Shown here: positions 1 to 7,182 of the stretch, piece by piece
Position numbering within the stretch: the stretch's first letter is position 1
How the letters are laid out: every line of letters starts with the position of its first letter
NCBI GenBank assembly: GCA_035296085.1
Contig: DATHBP010000160.1
Span: 1-7,878 of the forward strand
Length of the DNA: 7,878 nucleotides
Direction: 5' to 3'
Origin: DATHBP01 sp035296085
Lineage (GTDB): Bacteria > Actinomycetota > Actinomycetes > Propionibacteriales > Nocardioidaceae
Translations under genes and position numbers: made by a program
Notes under the pieces: generated by a model
Database searches by the model: none
Told to the model about the DNA's origin: nothing
What the model saw: only the letters and a program-made list of their open reading frames with translations

Positions 1-307
1 CGGCTCGGACGTTCTGGTCGGAGAGGTGTGCCGCGGACGCCGACGTCAGCACCTCCCCCTGTGCGTCGTCGGTGGTCGTCGCCTCCCCGAGGCGGATCGT
101 GGCGTCGTACGACTTGGCTGTGAGCGCGAGGTGACCGAGCAGCCGAGTTGCCTTGCCGATGCCGACGACGAGGACGCCGGTTGCCATCGGGTCCAGCGTT
201 CCGGCGTGGCCCACCCGTCGGGTGCCGGCCAGCCCGCGCAGCCGCGCGACCACGTCATGGGAGGTGAGGCCGACGGGCTTGTCGACGACGACGATGCCGT
301 CGGTCAC
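1..307 (-). CDS. truB: tRNA pseudouridine(55) synthase TruB, N-terminal part (runs off the left edge)
   Basis: TruB converts U55 in the T-loop of tRNAs to pseudouridine in the cytoplasm. About 102 residues are present, roughly the first third of a usual 290-310 aa protein. They start DGIVVVDKPVGLTSHDVV and hold the family motif HAGTLDPMATGVL (residues 34-46), in which Asp39 is the expected catalytic aspartate. The rest of the catalytic domain and the C-terminal PUA-type region lie outside the window. The start is the GTG at 305-307, which overlaps the rbfA stop in a GTGA arrangement. A GGAGG at 318-322 inside rbfA sits 10 nt upstream and could serve as ribosome binding site. The overlap suggests translational coupling to rbfA. 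The reading frame is intact to the edge. Identification is near certain from the motifs and the gene order. Confidence 0.97.
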   Translation of the reverse strand, partial: MTDGIVVVDKPVGLTSHDVVARLRGLAGTRRVGHAGTLDPMATGVLVVGIGKATRLLGHLALTAKSYDATIRLGEATTTDDAQGEVLTSASAAHLSDQNVRA

Positions 308-744
308 CGGCCGAGGTCCTCCACCGGCTCCTCGGGCACGCGGTAGGGGTCGGGCTCACCGGCGTACTGCGCGCCCGCGGCGTTGCGAGCGACCGCTGCG
401 TCTGACTCGCGCGCCCGTTCGAGCAGCTCCTCGATGTGGTGTGCGTCGCCCGGCAGCGCGTCCAGGGTGAACTCCAGGGTGGGCGTGTGCCGCATGCCGA
501 GCTGCTTGCCGACCTCGGCGCGCAGTACGCCCTTCGCGCTCTCCAGCGCGGCTGCGCTCGACGCTTGTTGCTCAGCGTCGCCGAGCACCGTGTAGAAGAT
601 CGACGCGTGCTGGGTGTCCCCGGTCACGCGCACGTCGGTGACCGTGACGAAGCCGAGTCGTGGGTCCTTGATCCGCCGGTCGAGCATCTCGGCGACCACC
701 ACCTTGATGCGGTCGGCCACCTTGCGTACCCGAGGTCCGCTCAC
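304..744 (-). CDS. rbfA: 30S ribosome-binding factor RbfA
   Basis: RbfA binds the immature 30S subunit near the 5' end of 16S rRNA and helps late 30S maturation, including cold adaptation in known species. The 146 aa product has the full single KH-like fold: RVRKVADRIKVVVAEML (residues 5-21), the signature RIKDPRLGFVTVTDVRVT (24-41), a strand with HASIFYTVLG (46-55), and the helix-strand end AEVGKQLGMRHTPTLEF (76-92). A charged, probably flexible C-terminal tail (about 115-146) is common in actinobacterial RbfA. The start is GTG at 742-744, backed by GAAAGGG (751-757) at a 6-nt spacing. It follows the DUF503 gene by 50 nt and overlaps truB by 4 nt, so it is probably cotranscribed with both. 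Confidence 0.97.
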   Translation of the reverse strand: MSGPRVRKVADRIKVVVAEMLDRRIKDPRLGFVTVTDVRVTGDTQHASIFYTVLGDAEQQASSAAALESAKGVLRAEVGKQLGMRHTPTLEFTLDALPGDAHHIEELLERARESDAAVARNAAGAQYAGEPDPYRVPEEPVEDLGR

Positions 745-794
745 GGTCGTCCCTTTCTCGCTGCTTGCCGCTCCGCCTAGGCCGGCCGGGGTGA

Positions 795-1091
795 CTACTC
801 GTCGTCGGAGGATGCCAGCCGCCGCCGTACGGCGACGAGCTCCACCTCCGGACGGCCGGCCATCCAGCGCTCGACGGTGTCGAGGACCGCCGCGCCGTGG
901 CCGGGCTCACCGGACACCGCCGCCACCCCGATCTCCGCCCGACGGTACAGCTCGAGGTGGCCTGTCTCCGCCGCGGTGACGGCGAACTTGCGCTGCACCT
1001 CCGTGACGATCGGGCGTACGACGGCGCGCTTCTGCTTGAGCGTACGAACGTCGCCGAGCAGCAGGTCGAACACCGCCATCGCGACGTACAT
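795..1091 (-). CDS. DUF503 family protein (YlxP-like)
   Basis: This is a small protein of 98 aa whose molecular function is not established. It matches the DUF503/YlxP family in length and pattern: MYVAMAVFDLLLGDVRTLK (residues 1-19), the KQKRAVVRPIVTEVQRKF helix (19-36), AETGHLELYRRAEIGVAAVS (41-60), and a C-terminal helix with VLDTVERW followed by a strand. A ferredoxin-like alpha/beta fold is expected. Members of this family sit between infB and rbfA in many Gram-positive genomes, as here, which suggests a link with translation or ribosome maturation. The ATG at 1089-1091 is chosen because a strong GGAGGGA (1096-1102) lies just upstream. A longer in-frame form starting at 1139 would add 16 residues untypical of the family. 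The 145-nt leader upstream is unusually rich in hairpins. Confidence 0.93.
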   Translation of the reverse strand: MYVAMAVFDLLLGDVRTLKQKRAVVRPIVTEVQRKFAVTAAETGHLELYRRAEIGVAAVSGEPGHGAAVLDTVERWMAGRPEVELVAVRRRLASSDDE

Positions 1092-1095
1092 CGGC

Positions 1096-1102
1096 TCCCT
1101 CC
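1096..1102 (-). promoter_or_regulatory. Ribosome binding site of the DUF503 gene
   Basis: GGAGGGA on the minus strand lies 4 nt from the ATG at 1089-1091. It decides this start over the in-frame ATG at 1137-1139, which falls next to a hairpin and has no comparable site. Confidence 0.8.
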
Positions 1103-1138
1103 GCTCGGACCCAGGCAAGACCGAGTGGCTGCTTCGCA

Positions 1139-1213
1139 AGGCAGTCGCCCACTTCGCACGGCGGAAATGCCTAGCGAAGTGGGCAACTACCTACATAACC
1201 GGGTAGTTGCCCA
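1139..1213 (-). other. Competing-hairpin RNA element between infB and the DUF503 gene
   Basis: Read in the direction of the operon transcript, there are three mutually complementary segments. Segment A (1213-1202, TGGGCAACTACC) pairs perfectly over 12 bp with the first part of segment B (1191-1180), leaving a 10-nt loop. Segment B (1192-1174) also pairs with segment C (1157-1139) as a continuous 19-bp stem with two G-U wobbles (1185/1146 and 1189/1142). A 16-nt loop separates them, and this loop contains a 3-bp GGC/GCC inner pairing. A:B and B:C share 1180-1191 and so exclude each other. The last bases of C (1139-1144) can instead pair with 1129-1134 in a small third hairpin. No T-run follows, so a classical intrinsic terminator is not supported. 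It could be an attenuator-like switch, an RNA-processing site, or a copy of a dispersed palindromic repeat. Confidence 0.7.
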
Positions 1214-1222
1214 GGGCTGCGG

Positions 1223-1236
1223 GCCACCGGCGGTGG

Positions 1237-1237
<1 letters not shown>
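1223..1237 (-). other. Short hairpin directly after the infB stop codon
   Basis: The sequence CCACC-GCC-GGTGG (1236-1224 on the minus strand) starts right at the infB TGA (1237-1239). It forms a 5-bp GC-rich stem with a 3-nt loop. With no T-tract it is at most a 3'-end stabilising or pausing hairpin. Confidence 0.35.
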
Positions 1238-4020
<2,783 letters not shown>

Positions 4021-4023
4021 TGC

Positions 4024-4030
4024 TCTCCTT
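4024..4030 (-). promoter_or_regulatory. Ribosome binding site of infB
   Basis: AAGGAGA on the minus strand lies 3-5 nt before the GTG start at 4018-4020. It supports that GTG as the initiation codon of IF2. Confidence 0.75.
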
Positions 4031-4036
4031 CTCGGC

Positions 4037-4072
4037 GCGGTCCGGGCCCGGGGTTCCAGGCGCGCTGACCGC
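4037..4072 (-). other. Possible hairpin in the infB leader
   Basis: The 6-bp arms GCGGTC (4072-4067) and GACCGC (4042-4037) flank a 24-nt GC-rich loop that contains the palindrome CCGGGCCCGG. The element ends 6 nt upstream of the infB Shine-Dalgarno sequence. In DNA this GC-rich such pairings occur by chance, so the support is weak. Confidence 0.25.
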
Positions 4073-4083
4073 TAGTTGGCGTG

Positions 4084-4117
4084 CATGCTCATCGAGACGT
4101 ACTCATTGAGTGCTCAC
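4084..4117 (-). repeat. Three RTGAGYAY repeats between ylxR and infB
   Basis: On the minus strand, GTGAGCACT (4117-4109), ATGAGTACG (4106-4098) and ATGAGCATG (4092-4084) follow one another at 11- and 14-nt steps. The first contains the ylxR stop codon. The other two begin overlapping mini-ORFs: MSTSR (4106-4089) and MSMHAN (4092-4072), joined by an ATGA overlap. No convincing ribosome binding site precedes either one, so translation is not claimed. Confidence 0.5.
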
Positions 4118-4476
4118 GAGTCGCTGCTCCACTCTTGGTCGTTAGCGCCGCCCGGCGGCGCCGGACGCTCCTGCGCGGTGTCGTCGTCGCGCTGGTCGAT
4201 CCACACCCGCAGCGGCGAGAGCTCCAACGGACCTTCGACTCGAAAGGCCCGCGGGAACGCCCGGCGGCGCTCGGCGAGATCGAGACACTCGGCGCTCGGG
4301 TGCAGATGCGCCCCTCGGCCGGGTGCCTTGCCCTGGGGGTCGAGACGTACGGCCCGCGTGGGTCCGGCGTCGACCACCACGACTCGCAGCAGTTCGGACT
4401 TGGCCGCTCGGGCCCGGCACCCCACACACGTGCGCACCGGCTCCGGACGTGGAAAAGGCTCGGGTGAGCGACTCAC
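4114..4476 (-). CDS. ylxR: YlxR/DUF448 family RNA-binding protein (RnpM-type)
   Basis: YlxR proteins are small nucleic-acid-binding proteins; the Bacillus member has been described as a modulator of RNase P (RnpM). The 120 aa product has the family core: RTCVGCR (residues 15-21), KSELLRVVV (26-34), PGRGAHLHP (52-60), Cys64 and RRAFPRAFR (71-79). The acidic, Gly/Pro-containing tail (about 95-120) is not typical of the core and is probably flexible. The start is set at GTG 4474-4476. It has no good ribosome binding site, but a TAGACT -10-like hexamer lies 8 nt upstream, which would fit a leaderless mRNA. The alternative GTG at 4435-4437 has GGAG 3 nt upstream and would give 107 aa beginning just before RTCVGC. 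The frame stays open upstream to 4797, but that part only shadows nusA. It sits between nusA and infB, the conserved place for this family. Confidence 0.92.
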   Translation of the reverse strand: MSRSPEPFPRPEPVRTCVGCRARAAKSELLRVVVVDAGPTRAVRLDPQGKAPGRGAHLHPSAECLDLAERRRAFPRAFRVEGPLELSPLRVWIDQRDDDTAQERPAPPGGANDQEWSSDS

Positions 4477-4484
4477 CTCGCGGC

Positions 4485-4513
4485 AGTCTAGCGCTCGCCG
4501 ACGGCGCTGTCGC
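4485..4513 (-). promoter_or_regulatory. Candidate promoter for ylxR-infB (leaderless type)
   Basis: On the minus strand GCGACA (4513-4508, -35-like, ending in GACA) and TAGACT (4490-4485, fitting TAnnnT) are separated by 17 nt. Transcription would begin about 7-9 nt downstream, at or beside the ylxR GTG (4476). This is the spacing of actinobacterial leaderless genes. The match is by eye and both hexamers are imperfect. Confidence 0.4.
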
Positions 4514-4529
4514 CTAGCGACGTGTCGGC
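4497..4529 (-). other. Stem-loop in the nusA-ylxR gap, overlapping the candidate promoter
   Basis: The outer arms GCCGAC (4497-4502) and GTCGGC (4524-4529) enclose an inner GTCGC-CTA-GCGAC hairpin (4509-4521). A second perfect 6-bp inverted repeat, CCGGGC/GCCCGG (4551-4556 and 4569-4574, 12-nt loop), lies nearer to nusA. Neither is followed by a T-run on the minus strand. They may be weak pausing or 3'-end structures after nusA, or chance pairings in GC-rich DNA. Confidence 0.35.
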
Positions 4530-4591
4530 TACGGCCGGGTCGGCAGCTAGCCGGGCTGGTCAAGCGTCGCCCGGAGGTCGGGCCCGCGAAC

Positions 4592-5608
4592 CTACTGCGG
4601 AGCGGTGGAAGCCTCGCTCGGCGTCTCGACGGCCGGCCCGTCCGGCGCGGTGTCCGAGCGGATATCGATGCGCCAGCCGGTGAGCCGGGCGGCCAGCCGG
4701 GCGTTCTGCCCCTCCTTGCCGATGGCGAGCGAGAGCTGGTAGTCGGGCACGATAACCCGTGCCGACCTGGTGGCCAGGTCAACGACGTGGACCTCACTCA
4801 CCCGGGCCGGCGACAGCGCGGAGGCAACGAACTCCGCCGGATCGTCAGCGAAGTCGACGATGTCGATCTTCTCGCCGTGCAGCTCGTGCATGACGTTGCG
4901 CACGCGCTGGCCCATCGGACCGATGCACGCGCCCTTGGGGTTGACGCTGGGCACAGTCGAGCGGACGGCGATCTTGGTTCGGTGACCGGCTTCGCGCGCC
5001 ATGGCGCAGATCTCGACGGTACCATCGGCGATCTCGGGCACCTCGAGGGCGAACAGCTTGCGGACAAGGTTGGGGTGCGAGCGGGACAGCAGCACCTGTG
5101 GGCCGCGCATCCCTCTGCGCACGCTGACGACGAGGCACTTGATCCGCGTCCCGTGCTCGTAGCGCTCGCCGGGCACGCGCTCGGCCGCCGGGAGCAAAGC
5201 CTCCATCTTGCCGACGTCGACCATCACGTCGTCGGGGTTGCGGCCTTGCTGCACCACCCCGGAGATGATGTCGCCCTCTTTGCCGGAGAACTCACCGAAG
5301 ACCGCCTCGTCCTCGGCCTCGCGCAGGCGCTGGAGGATGACCTGCTTGGCCGTCGCGGCGGCGATCCGGCCGAAGCCGCTCGGCGTGTCGTCCCACTCGC
5401 GCAGGATCTCGCCGTCCTCCGCGATCTCCTGCGCCAGCACGGTGACGTGACCGCTCTTGCGGTCGAGCTCCACCCTCGCGGTGGGCTGTGCACCCTCTTG
5501 GCGTGAGTAGGCGACGAGGAGGGCAGTCTCGATGGCACCCACGACGACGTCGAGGGAGATCGACTTCTCGCGCTCGAGCGTCCGCAGGGCGGACATGTCG
5601 ATGTCCAT
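4592..5608 (-). CDS. nusA: Transcription termination/antitermination factor NusA
   Basis: NusA binds RNA polymerase and nascent RNA to control pausing, termination and antitermination. The 338 aa product has the N-terminal RNAP-binding domain (about 1-108, with AAATAKQVILQRLREAE at 83-99), the S1 domain (about 112-178, EGDIISGVVQQ), and two KH domains. KH1 carries the GACIGPMGQRV loop (227-237) and KH2 the AIGKEGQNARLA loop (295-306). It ends soon after KH2 with a short acidic/Pro tail and lacks the acidic repeats of the E. coli protein, as is normal in actinobacteria. The start is ATG 5606-5608 with GAAGGAG (5615-5621) at a 6-nt spacing. A second ATG four codons in (5594-5596) is less well placed. 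The ribosome binding site overlaps the rimP stop and only 3 nt separate the genes, so translation is probably coupled. Confidence 0.98.
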   Translation of the reverse strand: MDIDMSALRTLEREKSISLDVVVGAIETALLVAYSRQEGAQPTARVELDRKSGHVTVLAQEIAEDGEILREWDDTPSGFGRIAAATAKQVILQRLREAEDEAVFGEFSGKEGDIISGVVQQGRNPDDVMVDVGKMEALLPAAERVPGERYEHGTRIKCLVVSVRRGMRGPQVLLSRSHPNLVRKLFALEVPEIADGTVEICAMAREAGHRTKIAVRSTVPSVNPKGACIGPMGQRVRNVMHELHGEKIDIVDFADDPAEFVASALSPARVSEVHVVDLATRSARVIVPDYQLSLAIGKEGQNARLAARLTGWRIDIRSDTAPDGPAVETPSEASTAPQ

Positions 5609-5611
5609 CGC

Positions 5612-6115
5612 TCACTCCTTCGCTTCCGCCGCCGGCTCGACCGCCGGATCGGCCGCCGGCCGGTTGAACTCCACCTGGACCTTCGCCGTGGCGACGCTGG
5701 CGTAGTCGACCTCGCGAACATCGGAGTCGACCGACAACACGGCCCGAGACTCGTTGACCTCGACGACGCGCCCGGTCACCTCGGTCCCGTCGAGCGCCAC
5801 GACCTTGACCAACCGGCCGTGGTTGCGCCGCCAGTGTCGCGGCGCGGTGAGCGGGCGGTCGATGCCTGGGGAGGTCACTTCCAACGTGTACGACGACTCG
5901 GCCATGACGTCGGACTGGTCGAGCGCGGCTGAGATCTCCTTGGTCAGGTCAGCCAGGTCGTCGAGGGTGACCCCGTGGTCCTTGTCGACCATGACCCGCA
6001 ACAGGCGGCGGCGCCCGCTCGGAGCCAGCTTGACCTCTTCGAGGTCTACACCGCACCCCTCGGCAACATCGCGCAGGAGGCCTTCCAGCTGGTGCTGGTC
6101 GGGGCCATTGGTCAC
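5612..6115 (-). CDS. rimP: Ribosome maturation factor RimP
   Basis: RimP assists 30S assembly at an early stage. The 167 aa product has the two-domain layout of the family (DUF150). The N-terminal alpha/beta domain (about 1-90) includes GVTLDDLADLTKEISAALD (48-66) and the signature YTLEVTSPGIDRPL (76-89). An SH3-like C-terminal domain (about 93-150) starts HWRRNHGRLVKV. A Pro/Ala/Glu tail follows. The GTG at 6113-6115 is chosen because GAGGAGG (6123-6129) lies 7 nt upstream and the product then starts VTNGPDQHQLEGLL, normal for the family. The open frame continues to an upstream start at 6208, but that would add 31 Arg/Thr-rich residues unlike RimP and run into the divergent promoter region. 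It is the first gene of the rimP-nusA-infB cluster. Confidence 0.96.
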   Translation of the reverse strand: MTNGPDQHQLEGLLRDVAEGCGVDLEEVKLAPSGRRRLLRVMVDKDHGVTLDDLADLTKEISAALDQSDVMAESSYTLEVTSPGIDRPLTAPRHWRRNHGRLVKVVALDGTEVTGRVVEVNESRAVLSVDSDVREVDYASVATAKVQVEFNRPAADPAVEPAAEAKE

Positions 6116-6122
6116 GGCTAGG

Positions 6123-6129
6123 CCTCCTC
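6123..6129 (-). promoter_or_regulatory. Ribosome binding site of rimP
   Basis: GAGGAGG on the minus strand lies 7 nt before the GTG at 6113-6115. It fixes the rimP start and argues against the 198 aa extended form. Confidence 0.8.
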
Positions 6130-6191
6130 GCTGTGCTGTTGTCCGCGCCGTGCGCCGAATCCCTGTCCGCCTGCTCGTCGGCGTCGCACCG

Positions 6192-6219
6192 AACCTATCG
6201 GGCGCCATAGCCTATCCGG
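6192..6219. promoter_or_regulatory. Divergent promoter region between rimP and the lipoprotein gene
   Basis: The 105-nt region 6116-6220 separates divergent genes and must hold promoters for both. On the plus strand TAGCCT (6208-6213) fits a TAnnnT -10 box, 7 nt before the GTG at 6221, suggesting a leaderless transcript. On the minus strand TAGGTT (6197-6192) is a possible -10 for the rimP operon. No convincing -35 element was seen for either. CCTATC occurs twice (6194-6199 and 6211-6216), 17 nt apart and overlapping both boxes, so it could be an operator half-site pair. Confidence 0.35.
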
Positions 6220-6220
6220 C

Positions 6221-6754
6221 GTGGCGACCCGCATCTCGCGCCGGACAGTGCTCGCCGGCGGCGCCTCGCTGGCGGCCACGACGGTGGGCAGCTGCTCGTG
6301 GGTCGGCACCGTCGACCCGCCCGCCCGCCAACCCTCGCCGACGGTCCGTCGGGCGGTGGTCGAGCGCAATGCGGCGGTCCGCGCCGACGTCGCGCTTCGG
6401 GACGCGGCGGTGGTGGCGGAACGCAGGCTGCTGGAGCTCTGTGAGGCAACCGCACGCCGCCACCCCAGCACCGCACAGCTGCTGCGGCCAGTCCGGCAGG
6501 GGCACCGCGCGCACGTACGCGTGCTCGAGGGACTGTGGCGGGCACCGACGTCGCAGCCCCCCGCCGCCGATCATGGCCGCGTACCGGCGGACCGGCGCAG
6601 CGCCCTGGCCGATCTGCGCCGAGCGGAGCAGCGGGTGGTCGACGCGCGGCTGGCCGACTGTCTCGACGCGCGGGCCGGTCAGCTCGCGGCGCTGCTGGCC
6701 TCGATCGCGGCGAGCGACGCGCAGCACGTCAGCCTGCTGGCGGCGCAGCCGTGA
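6221..6754 (+). CDS. Tat-type lipoprotein with a ferritin-like four-helix pattern
   Basis: This 177 aa protein has no named function. Residues 1-25 form a twin-arginine lipoprotein signal: SRRTVL (6-11), a short Ala/Gly-rich stretch, and a VGSC lipobox with Cys25 as the likely lipidated residue. The mature part is mostly alpha-helical. Glu67/Glu72 lie in helix 1, HRAH (95-98) in helix 2, Glu136 in helix 3 and DAQH (166-169) in helix 4. The order E, HxxH, E, DxxH recalls metal-binding ferritin-like bundles; metal binding is inference. It would be exported folded and anchored to the outer face of the membrane. The start is GTG 6221-6223, with a TAGCCT box 7 nt upstream and no ribosome binding site, so probably leaderless. 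The downstream DUF4439 gene overlaps it by 4 nt, suggesting one operon and a joint role. Confidence 0.85.
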   Translation: MATRISRRTVLAGGASLAATTVGSCSWVGTVDPPARQPSPTVRRAVVERNAAVRADVALRDAAVVAERRLLELCEATARRHPSTAQLLRPVRQGHRAHVRVLEGLWRAPTSQPPAADHGRVPADRRSALADLRRAEQRVVDARLADCLDARAGQLAALLASIAASDAQHVSLLAAQP

Positions 6755-7161
6755 GCGCCGAGCTGACCGCCCTGCACGCTGCGCTCGCCGGTGAGCACGC
6801 GGCGCTTTTCGCCTACGGCGTGGTCGGCGGCAGGTCAGCTGGACCCGACGCCGAGCTCGCCGCGGCGGCGTACGTACGACACCGGGCCAGGCGTGACGCC
6901 TTGGTCGCGATGCTGACCGAGGCCGGCGAGCGACCCGATGCGCCAGAGGTGGCGTACGACCTGCCGTTCGCCCTCGACAAGCGGGCCGCGTCGCGCCGGT
7001 TGGCCGGCCTCCTCGAGCGGCGGTGCGCCGCCCTGTACGCAGCGCTGGTGCAGCAGTCACCGGACGCCAGGGCCTTTGCCGCCGAAGCGCTGGTCGACTG
7101 CGCCACAACGCAGCTGAGCTGGGGTGACGCACCGGAGCCGTTCCCGGGCCTGGGCAGCTAG
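6751..7161 (+). CDS. DUF4439 ferritin-like domain protein
   Basis: This 136 aa protein fits the actinobacterial DUF4439 family of ferritin-like folds, whose function is unknown. It starts SAELTALHAALAGEHAALFA, then has YGVVGGR (22-28), a second helix YVRHRARRDALVAML (41-55), the conserved turn AYDLPF (68-73), a third helix around LLERRCAALYAAL (87-99) and a fourth at 104-124. Candidate metal ligands by position are Glu15/His16, His44 or Asp49, Glu89, and Glu112 or Asp116. The pattern is not a textbook double ExxH set, so iron chemistry is uncertain. It has no signal peptide and is probably cytosolic. The start is GTG 6751-6753, inside the GTGA overlap with the lipoprotein stop. An open frame from 6535 exists but only shadows the lipoprotein gene. 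It converges on proS with 21 nt between stops. Confidence 0.88.
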   Translation: MSAELTALHAALAGEHAALFAYGVVGGRSAGPDAELAAAAYVRHRARRDALVAMLTEAGERPDAPEVAYDLPFALDKRAASRRLAGLLERRCAALYAALVQQSPDARAFAAEALVDCATTQLSWGDAPEPFPGLGS

Positions 7162-7176
7162 CCAGCGGCTAGCCAG
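7157..7176. terminator. Hairpin and tandem repeat between convergent genes, possible bidirectional terminator
   Basis: GCTAGCC (7157-7163) and GGCTAGC (7167-7173) form a 7-bp GC-rich stem with the 3-nt loop AGC. The same region is a direct repeat of GCTAGCCAG (7157-7165 and 7168-7176). The hairpin includes the DUF4439 stop codon and lies in the 21-nt gap to the proS stop, where a terminator would be expected in both directions. No T-tract follows on either strand, which weakens the call. Confidence 0.4.
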
Positions 7177-7182
7177 GGGTGC

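Noticed and set aside
780..787. GGCCGGCC palindrome in the DUF503-rbfA gap
   Set aside because: An 8-bp G/C-only palindrome is easily found by chance in such GC-rich DNA, and nothing around it suggests an operator or terminator.
1092..1139. 16-residue N-terminal extension of the DUF503 protein
   Set aside because: The ATG at 1091 has GGAGGGA in front and matches the family start. The extra residues include the ribosome binding site itself.
4477..4797. N-terminal extension of ylxR into nusA
   Set aside because: The added 107 residues are nusA read in another frame and do not resemble YlxR. The family core starts near the GTG at 4476.
4076..5506. Plus-strand open frame of 476 codons opposite ylxR and nusA
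   Set aside because: It is a shadow of nusA and ylxR on the other strand, with low-complexity composition and no recognisable domain.
6116..6208. 31-residue N-terminal extension of rimP
   Set aside because: The GTG at 6115 has a strong GAGGAGG site and gives the normal RimP N-terminus. The extension overlaps the divergent promoter region.
5754..6794. Plus-strand open frame of 346 codons spanning rimP and the lipoprotein gene
   Set aside because: It crosses the divergent intergenic region, is antisense to rimP, and has Arg/Ser/Pro composition typical of out-of-frame high-GC sequence.
6212..7132. Minus-strand open frame of 306 codons opposite the ferritin-like pair
   Set aside because: It is an Arg-rich shadow frame. 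The plus-strand frames show a lipoprotein signal, a GTGA overlap and DUF4439 family patterns.
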